NCBI GenBank assembly: GCA_028023455.1
Contig: JAQFVV010012396.1
Span: forward strand, 5,994,085 to 6,058,084
Reading direction: 5' to 3'
From: Epiperipatus broadwayi
Lineage: Eukaryota; Onychophora; Udeonychophora; Euonychophora; Peripatidae
Length of the DNA stretch: 64,000 bases
Position 1 is the first letter of the stretch; each line of letters begins with the position of its first letter. The translations under genes were made by a program, and so were the position numbers. Below the pieces are notes generated by a model, which saw nothing but the letters and a program-made list of their open reading frames with translations, was not told the DNA's origin and did not search any database. Positions 11,012 to 22,932 of this stretch are shown in pieces.

Positions 11012-13660
11012 ATTTTTAAAAAATTAATTAATAAGATCTACCATCCTATCAAATACAGTTTTATTATAATTAATAATAAACATATATTACATTAATTGAA
11101 GAGCTACATACACAAAATTTCTTTGTAACATGACATATCTGTTTCAATGTGTGTGTACATATATTAGTCTGGATAAAATAATGAAAATAAATCTTATAAA
11201 TATAGTTTTATAATGTAACACAGAAATGGAATTATTTATCTAAGTAATATTTTTTTAGATATATTCTTAAAGTGGTGGTTAGAAACCTTTGAGAAATGTT
11301 GGATCCACTTGCGTTTAAAAGAGACATTGTTGGTGCCTGAATATCTACATTATCAGTGTCCAAACTGTAGAATTGTCAAATATTTCAAGATTACCAGTTT
11401 TACAAATAATCACTGCATACACCAAAATGGTATAATAAAATATGCCAGATTCCATTATGGTTGAAATCAGTGTTTATCAGACAGACTGATGGGCATGAAT
11501 TCTACTTTAAAAACATAAAGCTGTAGTGAAACAAATAATTTCAAAGAATACATTTTAATGCTTCAGGGTCATGCAAAAGAATCTGAAATGGTTTTACAGC
11601 ATAATTTCATTACAGGTATCATTTCATAACTATTTGAGTTGATTAATACTATGATACAAAAGTTCGCAGCATCACAAATCTACAATATAATTCAATCAAT
11701 TACCCATTGGAGAATGATGTCTTTCCCATCATTAGTCAAACTTACACTATATTAGAGTTATATTTTTTTCGTAAACTCATCAACACTGTATTTGATCTTG
11801 ACATTTACTATTCACTATTGGACGGTTAGCTAATTTGGCAATGGATTGCCTAACCACCTCCACCCACACAAATTAACTCTAAGTCTGTCTGTACTCTAGG
11901 TCCAGGCCATGGGCTCAGTAAATGGATATGCTATGGGACAATCAGTTTGATTTTTTTTTATTATGAGACTTATAATGGATGATTGTAAACATATATTGTA
12001 GGGAGAATCATCATTTGTCTTGTGATCATCAATGCATATGGATAGAAGCTGCTACATTATGAAATTTTATTTGTCCAATCATTATTCTGCAGGGAGGCAT
12101 CACAACTGCAGACTATTTGAAACATGAATTATTATAATAAGAGAGAAAATTTATACTTTTAATTTTTATTGAAAACTAACAGATTGTTAAAAATTAATTC
12201 TATTAACAGAAGAAAAATAAAAGTTTGTTTTTATTTTTATTCATGTATAACATATTAATTCGACAATGCTATATGTTATTTTCATAATGGTTTTCAAATT
12301 AATTTTATAGGTGCTATATTATTTTCTAAATTTGTAGAAGTAAATGGTGTTTCGAATTGTGAATTCTGTTAAAAACATTCTGTTCAAATGTATCAATTAG
12401 ACAGAGTTTTCAGCTTAATGAAAAATTCTTGATTAAATGGATGAAAATGACTTTTATTAGAAAATCGATAGCTGGAAATATGATTAAAAAATTGTTACAT
12501 ATTCTGCTTAAACAAATATAAAAGCGTTTAGTTTTCAATATCTTTAGAAAAATGAACTAAAAAATAGATCAAAAGTATCTAATAATTTTAAAAATAACTA
12601 TCATAAAATATTAGAGACAAATCTGATTAACTGATTAAAAATATATATTTTAATTATAATTTTTTAATTTTTTAACTTTTTGAAGAAAAAAATTCTATAC
12701 TATCAGTTTTCAAAATATGGCCACTGTTGGGGTATAGCTCAGTATTCTTCTAAATATTGTTCAAATGTTATTTAATTCCACCCTATGTAAAATATAAATT
12801 GTTTTTGATTCAAATATTTATTGCTATATCATAATTATTAATAAATGTTTGATGGGTATCCCCCTTTCTTTTTAAATCTCTATAAGTTCTTTGCTCAAAA
12901 CAATATGAAAAGCTGTTTTATCTTATATTAACACTAAACTCAAAGGTATCAATTATTTTAATCAAAGTAAATGTAAATTTATTTCCAGTAATTAGATCAC
13001 CATTTGTATTGAACATTATATGACTGTCTCTTTATATATATATAACATAAGATGTTAGGATCATTTCTTTCCAGTCTACTCTAGAACTATTGAATTGTAA
13101 ATTATTCCCAGAATGCATAGAAAAACATTACCATATAGTATAAACTGATTACTCGAGCTTACAATATATGGGTCTGGAGTAAAATGAGAATTATTTCTAA
13201 CATAATTTATTATATCCTATAGGAATTTAGAACTACTTTATTGTAGCAGGTATGCAATGGATTGATTGATAATAGATTAATCATTATATAAATGATTATT
13301 TATAATTAATAAAAAGAAAAGCAAATTTTTTTTTCTTCTGAGAAACAATCTTTATGAAAGGATATCCTTTTTGGAATAGTTAAATATATTTGCAATTTCT
13401 CTTATTACTTGAAAAAGATAATTTTCCAATAATTAAAATTAATTATTATTAGACTAGAAAATCAGAATTCATTTTGGATTGAGTAATGTGAATGAGAAAA
13501 TGAGAAAAAAAATTAATATATTCTAATAATAATTTTGACAAGATTACTAATTATAAAAGTTGTAAAGTTTTATGAAAATTACAAATAATTTTATAAAATT
13601 TAGTTATAAACTTTATGTAATATTCAATTTTATTTACTAGCGCAAGATAGTAGGTAATTA
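11012..13660. other. AT-rich spacer, no gene seen
   Basis: The part at about 11280-12120 is less AT-rich than its surroundings and may be an old repeat, but no reading frame, terminal repeat or RNA box could be assigned. Confidence 0.45.
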
Positions 13661-13900
13661 AACAGTAAGGATTTTTCATCCTAACACATGCTGTACTGTT
13701 TTTTTATAAAATCTTGAACTAAGACACAAGTTAGAGATTTGTCCTATATAATTGTAAAGTAGGTTTAAAGATAAAGTCTCTATCTTGTGTCTTAGTCCAA
13801 GAGTTTCCTCAATATTCAACAAAACGTCATTGGCATATTATAAAAAAATAAAATAGTACAGCACATGTTTTATGATAAAAAGTCCTTAGTGATTAGTTAT
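13661..13900. mobile_element. Palindromic MITE-like element
   Basis: The left arm runs through ACACATGCTGTACTGTTTTT and CTAAGACACAAGTTAGAGA. It is matched in inverted orientation by TCTCTATCTTGTGTCTTAG and AGTACAGCACATGTTTTATG on the right. The right arm carries about 55 extra bases. There is no open frame. The structure suits a foldback or MITE-type non-autonomous DNA transposon. Confidence 0.6.
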
Positions 13901-14622
13901 AAACTTTGTAAAATAAAATAAAAATCTCAAAAGTATGGTCAATTTTTCGAAACGCTAAAATATTCTTATATACTTCCTTATAGTCACACATACAAAAAAA
14001 GTACAATCAGACAATATCATTTATATTTATATACTAAATGAAAATTTGACTCATATAAAAATTCCACAAGAAGTCAAGGAGCATTGTAGAAGACTGCTTA
14101 TACTCATTTATGAATCACTGTTTATAATATTGATGGACTGTGTTATTATTTCCTTTATCAATTTTTGTTTCGAAGTTGATGTCTGTATAAATAATTTTAT
14201 TATTAATTACATTACAAAATTCATGGACTCTTCTACATTATATTAATTTGTTGTTGATTTAAAATAATATTCAAAAGATAGGTATTTATTACCCAATCAT
14301 TCCTCAGTAAGATTCCTCAGTATTCAGATATTTCTCTTGTTAATAAGTCCAAAAATCATCTGTTCATATATTTGATTGTCAAATGTAGCATTCTGCCTGA
14401 TTTCATATCTCCACTATGAAAAAACATTATCAGTACTGTTACTACAATGCATTTAATTCTCTGGAAATAGATTTTATCTCAGCAATTTCCCATCATAGAT
14501 ACAATATCATCTATCTGGAATGGTTCTCAAGTTCTTCTCCCTCCCTAAATTAGCTTTTTTGGAGAGTAATATTTAAAAAGAATATCATTTTCCTCTCCCA
14601 GAACTTAAATATTAAATACAAA
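13901..14622. other. AT-rich spacer, no gene seen
   Basis: Nothing recognisable; the 66-codon frame at 14046-14246 has no motif. Confidence 0.5.
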
Positions 14623-15835
14623 TGCTATAAACAGGGGCAAGATTTATGTTTATCAACAGAATATGCATTTGCAATAAATTAAAAAGACAACAACATAAAT
14701 TAAAAATAATAAAAACAAGTTTATTCATCTGCTAATAATGAGAATATAATAAAATACCAATGAAATCACTTTATTATTATTTCTTTAAGCATTTCCAATA
14801 ATTAGCAGCATGATAAACTGTTCATATGCACAAATATTGTATGGAAGTCCAGTTATCTGTGCGTATTAGGGTAACTAGACTGGTTCAATATAAGTCGAGA
14901 CATGATGACCAATCATTTTTATGGCATTGTGTTCTTTTTTTATAAAACTCCATTTCTGTGTATATTCATTGTTGTAAATACACTTCCTTTTTGGCATGTT
15001 TTCTATTATTTAGTTTTATTAATATTCCTGTTAATTTTATAACTGTAGAAAATTAATATCAACAAAGAACTAGTAAAACTGCACTATCAATCAAAGTAGG
15101 TGCAAGCGCAGTTCAAATTTTAGCCCAAAAAATCCAACTGTGCATACTTCAAAGTGAAGTTCAATGTGAGAATGTGTATATCTTGAGAACCCAGCCATAC
15201 AACATAATAGTGATCTTTGTTTTTGTATTGGAATTTGTCTGAAGTTTTTATAATATTACTATAGAGACTGAAGTGGACAGAGAAGGCCAAAAAACTAACA
15301 TTTTTGTAATGAATTATTTATGTAAAACAAATAATAATTACAAGTATTTGAAAATTGGACATACAATGGTCCGAAAAAGACATTCCAAAAATAGGGACAA
15401 ATTCTGGAAAATCTGGATGTCTGATCACCCTAGTGCATATGCGTTTACTTTGGATTTAACACTCAGTCTAATCCTATTTCTAAAATCAATCTTTAACTAT
15501 TTTACTGGCTTCTTTAATGATTAGCACACCCATTGCACTTTTCTGCTTACAAGATTGCACAATTGCTACTCACACACATGTATAGAATGCTGCTTTCCAC
15601 TAGAATGTATCCTGTTATATTTATATAGTTCATACTAGATAGAAGACCCCTTTTAGAGATATATTGAGTTTGCTCAATATCAAATCTGGATTTTCAGCTT
15701 TATGCTAATCTTCTAGAGTACATTTGTACTGATAATAATTTTAATATAAGGTCTGTACACAAAGTACAAGATTTTAATTAAACTTTATTTACATTAAACA
15801 TATACGTGTGTGTGTGTGTGCATGAACAGTCCACA
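14623..15835 (-). repeat. 3' LTR of the gypsy-type element, split by a hAT-type insertion
   Basis: Segments 14623-14866 and 15433-15835 line up with 20575-21180. Shared blocks include TTCATATGCACAAATAT, ACTGGCTTCTT and TTGCTCAATAT. The outer edge is TGCTATAAACAGGGG and the inner edge is GAACAGTCCACA in plus-strand sense. The 566 bases between the two segments have no counterpart in the other LTR. A GT run (15808-15820) has expanded near the inner edge. Confidence 0.75.
14867..15432. mobile_element. hAT-type non-autonomous DNA transposon inserted in the LTR
   Basis: The insert begins TAGGGTAACTAGACTGG. Its reverse complement from the other end begins TAGGGTGATCAGACATCC, giving terminal inverted repeats of about 17 bp. 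It is flanked by GTGCGTAT (14859-14866) and GTGCATAT (15433-15440), an 8-bp target-site duplication with one mismatch; eight bases is the length made by hAT transposases. The 83-codon plus frame at 15273-15524 has no recognisable transposase motif and runs past the right edge of the element, so it is probably incidental. Confidence 0.7.
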
Positions 15836-16336
15836 TCTCTCCCATTTTAGAAAATCAGCTCTTCTCAGTTGCAAAAAATAATTCTCCAATTTTAATTGGT
15901 TGTCATCGAACTCTGATGTGAGGTAAATCTCTTTCTTCCTCTTGATTATTCATTACATCCATTAGATCTAGTTATATAATCTGATCATCAGATTGTGTAT
16001 TCATTCCCACTAGATCTGATTGATTGACTTGATTAGCTGTGGACATTTCATTATTTTGTATTTCCGATGAAGTAATAACATGCTCATCTTTTGCAAATTA
16101 TTGGGTAATGTAATTTGGGTGTTATTCACATCTATTGTTTTACTCTGCTAAAATCATAAATAATTGACATCTCTTCAGAATTTTTCTATTATCCAGTTTA
16201 ACTATTTGAAGATTCTTAAAAGAAACTTTCAGTACAACATCATGAAATCATTTTTTTTTAAAAAATATGATTCCACACTAGTTTTTTGATTTTAAACTTC
16301 TCAACATAAAAATTATTATTCACAATAACTTTTTTA

Positions 16337-16700
16337 TCAGATGTTTAAGTTGGCACATTTGCAATGCAGCAACAATTCAGCTGGTGTTTTCATTGTTGAC
16401 ACATGGTGGGTAGGGGGAATGAAACATTGATAAAACATGTCAACCAAAGCTTCATATATGTCTTTGTGAGATGTCTTATTCAGTGTCACTTTCAAATGTT
16501 GCACTGCCTTTTTAGCTAAACAATTTGATTCTGGATGATAAGAGGTGATGAGTATGTGATTTATCCCTTTATTGGATAAAAACTCATGGAATTCTTGAGA
16601 TATAAATGCTGTCCCATTAGCTAATGCTATTGTTTCTGGAAACCCCATGAATTGCAAAGATCACTTTTATGGCATGATATATTATACTCTGTGCTCATAT
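16337..16700 (-). pseudogene. Gypsy integrase core fragment
   Basis: The minus-strand frame (106 codons) reads GFPETIALANGTAFISQEF, then HILITSYHPESNCLAKKAVQ. This follows the integrase catalytic core order, in which an Asp within a DNGxxF motif precedes the YHPxSN(G)xxE segment. Here the Asp position reads as Ala (ANGTAF), and the Glu of the second motif reads as Lys (AKKAVQ), so catalytic residues appear lost. The N-terminal zinc-binding part lies beyond the LINE insertion at about 18090-18200. Confidence 0.75.
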
Positions 16701-16740
16701 TTTTACCAAGCTTATATTCTTCCAATTTCAAATAAGAATT

Positions 16741-18060
16741 AATTGCAATTAGGAAAATATATCCATTCATTGAACTCACATGGTCTAAATGTATCTGAAA
16801 TTACAAGAGCGTTAATTTTTAATTCCATTGTTTCAGGGATTTTGGCATACTATGTACCTTGGGTAGCCCTACATAACAAAACAATACTCAGAATAAACCA
16901 GATTGCAAAGAAATATGTCTGGGGTAGAGCTTCAAGATGGATCTCAATATCAACCTTGCAGATGCCAAAAGAAATAGGGGGTCTTGGCATGATTGATCCA
17001 GGGCTATACGTAACCTACATCAAGGCAAGTACATTTATTAACTTAATTAAAAGTCAATTTCTTGGGCCTTCTGTTGATCTTGCTGGCACCTTTAACGAAA
17101 TAGGATGTAAAGGAAGATCTTTTATAGCTGATCTGTTTATTGCTTATAGGGATTTCCAAGATGATATGAATGTGTCCAGTTTGGAAGGTATTAAATATAA
17201 AGATTTAAGTAATCATTTTAAAAGTCATGGCAATGCATGGTTGGGTATATCAAAGAAAAATGTGTTGAAATAGTTCCATTCTATATATGCACCCCAATCC
17301 TACTTGAAATTTGTTTTCAAACTAGTGAATGGCTTGTTTTCAACAACTATGGTTCTAAATGAAAGTCTACATACGAATTTAGATCCAGTCTGTTCGCTGT
17401 GCAAATCTGGTAATGAGACTTTTCAGCATCTATTCAAAGAAGGTTCAGCATTTAGGTAGATAAGAGCTAAAGTGTTCCACAGGCCAATCATAAACTTAAA
17501 ACTTTTGCTTAGTCAATACATTGAGAAATTTAACCCTCAAAATGCAATGGTGACTGTGCATACCCTTAATACAATACTGTATATATGATGTACTATGATT
17601 TTTGACAACAAGAAATTCAATTGTCTGAAAAAAACTCTATAGCAATTGGGAAACTTATTTTCAATCAATGTCTGAGATACTTGCCAAGGAAGACAATGAA
17701 TTGAATCTGGGTGGTCCTGGAATAACTCTATGTGAGATTATCAGATGAATATTTGTCTTGAATAAAGGTTTAATTCTTATGTGTTGTTTATTCATTGGGC
17801 TAATTAATCATTTTGTTACATGCTTTGCTCATCTGAGTTGCATGTCTTAGAATCTCCTTCTGGTACAGTGATACAAGTCAATCTCTTGAGTTTAGGATAA
17901 CTAGTTAATTGCCTGCAGACTTTTTGTCTTAATAGTGGAATATATCAAATTCTTTGGGGTTTGGTATACAAAACTGTAACATATTTATCATTTGTTTAAT
18001 TACTTGTATAAATTGTAAATATTTATTGTGTTAAAAAAGGGTTTTTTATTTAAAAAAAAA
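16741..18060 (+). pseudogene. Tx1/L1-like LINE, 5'-truncated C-terminal fragment
   Basis: The plus frame 16743-17273 (176 codons) contains SGILAYYVPWVALHNKTIL, RINQIAKKYVWG and LQMPKEIGGLGMIDP. This matches the region just after the reverse transcriptase in L1/Tx1-type ORF2 proteins. Out of frame after a stop comes DPVCSLCKSGNETFQHLF near 17390-17440, a C-x2-C...H zinc-knuckle remnant whose last Cys is lost. An A-rich tail lies at about 18050-18060. It lies within minus-strand gypsy integrase sequence in the opposite orientation, which dates it after the gypsy insertion. Confidence 0.7.
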
Positions 18061-18089
18061 GAAATGTTGCTTTTTCCCATGAATCAAAA

Positions 18090-18200
18090 ATCTTTGAAGG
18101 TAAATCAATAGTAGACTTGGCACTCAACACAGTTCTTAAACTTTTCTATGTCCTGATTTAAATTAGGCCACCAAACTTATGATTAAGTATAGGACTTCAT
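18090..18200 (-). pseudogene. Gypsy integrase zinc-binding region fragment
   Basis: The minus strand encodes VWWPNLNQDIEKFKNCVECQ, the conserved W-W-P...C-x2-C part of the integrase N-terminal HHCC domain. The LINE starts just downstream, after a segment reading roughly SKIFDSWEKATF. It belongs to the same element as the core at 16337-16700. Confidence 0.65.
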
Positions 18201-18599
18201 TTGCATTATGCCTGGATATCCTTGGTATAGCAAACTAAGTATTTACTTCCAGTTTTTTAATGGTATGAGCATTCATCAATCATTAGAATATAATCACTAC
18301 ACATAGATAGGCTTTCATAAACATTCCAGATAAGTCTTGCAACATAATTTGGTTGACTCTTAGGCTATCTGAATCGAATTTAATTTCTCAAGCTTTTATA
18401 TCCAGGATTGTTATTAGTCCACTTTTTAACTTTGGAACTATTCACAGTTTTTGACTTCCAAGTTCACTATAATTTACTTCTATACCTTTTTTCTGGAATT
18501 CACAAATATCCAGCAAACATGATAAAGCATCAGCATGGCTAATTTCTTTTTTGTGTTTGTAAATTAATGTATAATCATATGCTGCTAACAAATTAATTC

Positions 18600-19260
18600 A
18601 ATAAATCAAAAAATTCCCAGTAATGGACAATGTTCCATGTAATATTGATGATACTTTTTAACAGTGAATCTTATAGCCAGGGATTTTTTATCAAGTTACC
18701 TATAATTTTTTTAGAATCTGTCAGAGTCCTCAAGGCATATGCAATAGGCTGTTCTTCATAACAGTGATGTGAAATGACAGCTGCAACTCCAAAGTTGGAA
18801 ACATCGGTTATAATAATTTCTTCCTGGTCACTGTTATAATGTAGAAGAAGTTATCTAGATGTTAGAAAATCTTTTGCTTTCTGAAAAGCTAAATCATGCT
18901 GTTTGGTCCATTTCCAGTGATGTACTTTATGCAGTAGCTCATTTAATGATGTATGACTTCCCTCTCAAAAAAAGTGAGCAATCCTCAAAAAGCCTGCAAA
19001 TTTTTACATTCCTATGCATTGGAGTGTTTTTGATTGCTCTTAACATTTTCCAAGTTAGGATATTTTCCTTTCTGTTTTACAACATGGCCCAGAAATTTTT
19101 AATTTCACAAGTAGCCCAAATACATTTAAAAGTATTAATCCTAGCTCCAACTTTGTTCACCTTTGAACAACAACATGAATGTTTCTAATTGATGAATCTT
19201 CAAAAAAACACCTTTATTGACCATTTCTGTTCAACTTTGGGTCTTTAAACAAACAGAACC
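18600..19260 (-). pseudogene. Gypsy reverse transcriptase connection and RNase H remains
   Basis: On the minus strand, KFAGFLRIAHFF and HKVHHWKWTKQHDLAFQKAK correspond to the segment between reverse transcriptase and RNase H. LLLHYNSDQEEIIITDVSNF, GVAAVISHHC and EEQPIAYALRTL follow, which fit the RNase H domain. Stops and frameshifts interrupt it. The catalytic palm, expected near 19260-19440, is not readable. Confidence 0.6.
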
Positions 19261-19445
19261 TTACTCAGTTTGCGTACTATAGGCTAAGAATCAATTTAAT
19301 ATCCACTGGCCATGTTTTTGATTTAGTTAATTTTGGCTTAAATAAATGGTGAAACATCTTTATGAGATGAGCTCTCTTAGTTGTTTTAAGACATTTCCAG
19401 TGAATGAAACCAATTCCTTCTTTAGTAGAGGACTTGTACTACTCT

Positions 19446-19700
19446 TCACAATGTATAATGGTAAACAATAGCTTTAGGATTAATATTCACAGATGTATAA
19501 ACTTTACCACATATGTCAATTCTGTTGCCATGCACATCTGTGGTAAAACCTGCATATTTTGAAGCATTTTTTTTATTGCTGCCATTAATTTTTATCCAAT
19601 CTTTATATGACAGTGAGGAAGAGCTAACACTGCTGTCCACTTTCATTGTAATTTTACTTTTACAGACAGTAATGTCTAAAACAATATGGCTATCTGTCAT
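19446..19700 (-). pseudogene. Gypsy aspartic protease-like fragment
   Basis: An 84-codon minus frame has KVDSSVSSSSLSYKDW followed by KYAGFTTDVHGNRIDICG. This follows the layout of a retroelement aspartic protease, in which a D-T/S-G active site precedes a hydrophobic-G segment. The active-site triad here reads D-S-S. It sits between the gag zinc knuckles and the reverse transcriptase remains, the expected place. Confidence 0.5.
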
Positions 19701-19784
19701 TTATCTTGTTAACTGATTTTCCTCCTTTTAATCCATCTCCCTACATTTTTAAATCCAGACTTAATTGTATTTTACAAGTCAAGC

Positions 19785-19915
19785 TAAGTGTTTTTTACCT
19801 TTACAGACATTGCATTTTTCCATTTTAAATTTACAAAATTTCTTAACATGGCCTTTTACACCACAACAATAATAGGTCAAACCCTCCTTTGTCATCTTTT
19901 TATTCATAGATACAG
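19785..19915 (-). pseudogene. Gag zinc-knuckle remnant
   Basis: The minus strand encodes YYCCGVKGHVKKFC followed by CNVCKGKKHLA and a stop. These are two nucleocapsid CCHC knuckles in which the first Cys of the first knuckle reads as Tyr and the last Cys of the second has become a stop. The rest of gag, expected up to 20574, is too decayed to follow. Confidence 0.6.
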
Positions 19916-20574
19916 CTTATGCTTTATTCATAAGAATTGAGTTGTTCTGCATTCCAATTAAAGTCTGAAATTCTATTCTTATAACATTATTTCCTATGCC
20001 AAGGACTATCTTATAATTCAGATTTGGCTCAGTAAAGTTTTCCTCTGGCCATAGTCAGACATTCCAAACAATAGTTGGTGAAGCAACATGTCTTCTAACT
20101 TGGAGGCAAATTGACAGTTTCATGAGTATATAAAGTACTATATCATAGTCTATATAATGCTATGAAGTAATTGCCTTCTAATCCTAAAATGCAGATATAA
20201 TACCCATTCTGAAGTTGTCAGCTGGAAATAAGCATTTAACTTCTCTTCTATCTCATGGAATGTCCTCAGGAATTTTTGAGTTTCACAATTGTTTTACGAC
20301 TTGTCAAACATCCTTGTCAGCAAATAACAAAAGCATAGCTATTTGGAGTCTGTCTTCATCAATCTTATTTATTAACATATAACACTCAATGTGCTTGACA
20401 TAAACTTTCCATTCTGATGTATTGTTAGTATCAAGCTCATGAATACCGCTGTTCAACATTGCCCTCATTTATAATAACACCATTCTGCTTTCTTACCTAT
20501 ATATCAGCTATAACTTACATAGCTTTTTAATTCATACTGAAAACTGCAGCCATTCAAGTTCAATCACATTATTC

Positions 20575-21180
20575 TGATAAATACAGGGGTGAGATTTATG
20601 TTTACTAGCTGTATATGCATCTGCCATAAATTAATAAGACAACAACATTAACTAAAAGTAATAAAAAGTTTATTCACTTGCTAATAATGAGAATAAAATG
20701 TTACCAGTTAAATCACTTTAATTTCTTTAAGCAATTCCATAATTGGCCACATAATAAACTCTTCATATGCACAAATATATATATATATATAAATCCAGTT
20801 ATCTGTGTGTATGCATTTACTTGGGTTTTAGAACTCAGATATTCTACTATTTCTAATATCAATCTTTAACCATTTTACTGGCTTCTTCAATGATTAGTAC
20901 ACACATTGCACTTTTCTGCTTACAATGTTGCACAATTGCTGCTCATACACTTATATAAAATGCTGCTCCCTGCTTAAATGTATCCCATTATATTTATATA
21001 GTTAATACTACATAGTAGGACTCATTTACGTATATTGACTTTGCTCAATATTAAATCTGTATTTTTAGCTTTATACTAATTTTCTAGTATATATTTGTAT
21101 TGATAATAATTTTAATGCACTGTCTATATGCAAAATACACGATTTTAATTAAAATTTAAATTAGCATGGACAGTCCAACA
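20575..21180 (-). repeat. 5' LTR of the gypsy-type element
   Basis: This is the uninterrupted 606-bp LTR, bounded by TGATAAATACAGGGG and GGACAGTCCAACA in plus-strand sense. It is visibly diverged from the 3' LTR, including a TA-run expansion near 20777, so the insertion is old. The minus-strand bases after its inner edge include GTGATTGAACTTGAA. That could pair with a tRNA 3' T-arm as a degenerate primer-binding site, but this is tentative. Confidence 0.75.
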
Positions 21181-21181
21181 A

Positions 21182-22190
21182 ATAATAGCCATTTATTATT
21201 TATTGCATAAATAGGCAAACACTCTTCTATCAATAAATGTTTTAAAAGCATGGGTAGTTCATCTTTATGTAAAACTTATTGTTAAATAAACCAATGTTCA
21301 TTGACTGTGCTAGAAATGAAGCTTGACTTTATTAAGAGCTAGATTTTTAAATTAGCGTATAATATGAATTTAAAATCTCGCTCTTAATAAGATCAATTTC
21401 TAGCATAGTCATTGAATGGTGATTTATTTAAGAATAAGCTGTAGGTATAGATGGACCACCCATGCTTAAAACATTTACTTACATGGCAGTTCCTGCTTAT
21501 TTATAGCCTATGTGTGAAGGTTAGTTTACTTCCATTTAAAAATCACTGTATTATTAATTATTATATCTATATAATGTGATTCACTACCACTGGTAATTAA
21601 AAATGAGAAACCGTTTTTTCTGTGATATATAATTTGAACTAGTACATATAAAATACTATTTTAAAAATATGGCTATTAATAAAGTCAAGCTCCATTTCTA
21701 GCATGGCCAATGAATATTGGTTTATTTAAAAATAAACTTTAAGTATGGATAGACTGTTCATGCTTTTAAAACATTTATTGATGATGGAGTATATGTCTAT
21801 TTATAGTGTATGTGTGATAGTTAGTTTCCTTCCCTATAATTTCATATGTTTTAAAATTTGTTATATTATTAAATCTATGTAAATTAATGTGGTTCATTGT
21901 CATTGGTATTAAAAATGAGAAAGTTTCTTTCCCTATGATAGATAATTTGAACCAATACCTATAATATGCTGATTTAAAAATCTGCTCTTAATAAGATCAA
22001 ACTCTATTTTTAACAAGGTCAGCGAATTTTGGCTTATTTAAGAATAAGTTTTAGATATGGATGATTCATCCATACTTTTAAAACATTTATTGATGGAGAA
22101 GTGTATGCCTATTTATAGTGCATGTGTGGTTAGTTTCCTTCCATATAATTTCATATATATTATTAATTATTATATCTATTGTATATATAT
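21182..22190. repeat. Palindromic element with tandemly amplified right arm (about 300-bp unit)
   Basis: The left arm (about 21210-21345) is inverted relative to three right-arm copies. These begin near 21381, 21676 and 21976 with a form of CTATTAATAAAGTCAAGCTC or CTCTTAATAAGATCAA and then run through TTCTAGCAT, GGTTTATTTA and AAAACATTTA. Each copy continues through TATTTATAGT, GTTAGTTTCCTTCC and, in the first two, AAAAATGAGAAA before the next starts. So one arm of a foldback element became a short tandem array. No coding. Confidence 0.65.
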
Positions 22191-22914
22191 TGTAACCCTT
22201 GGTTTATTTTATGTATAAACCAATGATGGGAAAATAAGCTATAGGCAAAAAAATTTTTTTAGTTTAAGAAAAAAATTGAAAGGCTTCATTTGGAAAAATT
22301 AATAACTGTGTAGCTTAAATCTAACATATGGATTGAATCTGTTTGTATTTATTTAAAATAATAGCTAGCATTATGAAGAGAAGGGGGATTGGCCTTTGCA
22401 CATGCTGTAATATCTGAAAAATAAATATTAATATCAATTTGAAATTGAACTCGTTATAAATAGGTTTATAATTATATGAAATTATAAAAGATATTCTGTG
22501 TTAATCTGAACAAGCAGTGTTCTTTTCTAATATTGTACATGCGTATGTGTGTGTGATACAGATATATAGATGTTTTTTCTTTATAGAAATTTATATATTG
22601 TGTTCTATATTATTTGATAATATAGTGTAAAATGAATTTGTTTAGATTTGTTATTTGCAGCTCTAAAATTTAAGTATAAATAAAGAATTATTTAGATAAT
22701 ATTTATTTTACAAAAATTATCAGTAATTTTATATATTCTTTTAAATGGTTTTCATAAATCATGGGCAATGTGTTCATGAAATCGAAGCTGTAGATGAGAA
22801 ATTAAAACTAACACTTAACAGGTGGTCTTTAAATGGTTAATTTCTGAGAGAAGGTCTTAAAGTTAGAGAAAAACCAGACATGGGAAAGAAAACTGACAGA
22901 TTTTTTTCTTCCCT

Positions 22915-22932
22915 CTGCTTATAAAAGAGCCA
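22915..22932 (+). promoter_or_regulatory. TATA-box-like site in element A
   Basis: CTTATAAAAGAG lies about 730 bp into the element, after a pyrimidine-rich stretch. The homologous place in element C (about 55225) also keeps a TATAAAAAG. Retention in two strongly diverged copies suggests it was functional in the parent element, as in the U3 region of an LTR. Confidence 0.4.

Larger units (their letters stand above)
14623..21180 (-). mobile_element. Ty3/gypsy-type LTR retrotransposon, decayed, with nested insertions
   Basis: Two long direct repeats bracket minus-strand gag-pol remains. Read on the minus strand, LTRs begin TGTGGACTGT or TGTTGGACTGT and end in CA. A purine run (AAATGGGAGAGA on the minus strand) abuts the inner edge of the 3' LTR, as a polypurine tract should. 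In order from the 5' LTR come gag zinc knuckles (about 19790-19890), protease-like sequence (19446-19700), reverse transcriptase connection and RNase H (about 18600-19190), the integrase zinc-binding segment (about 18090-18200) and the integrase core (16337-16690). A LINE fragment splits the integrase and a hAT-type element splits the 3' LTR. No convincing target-site duplication was found outside the LTRs. Confidence 0.75.

Noticed and set aside
18859-19188. Plus-strand 109-codon frame
   Set aside because: It is antisense to gypsy reverse transcriptase and RNase H remains.
19513-19716. Plus-strand 67-codon frame
   Set aside because: It is antisense to the protease-like fragment.
14613-21190. 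Target-site duplication around the gypsy LTRs
   Set aside because: The five bases before 14623 (ACAAA) and after 21180 (AATAA) agree at too few positions to call.
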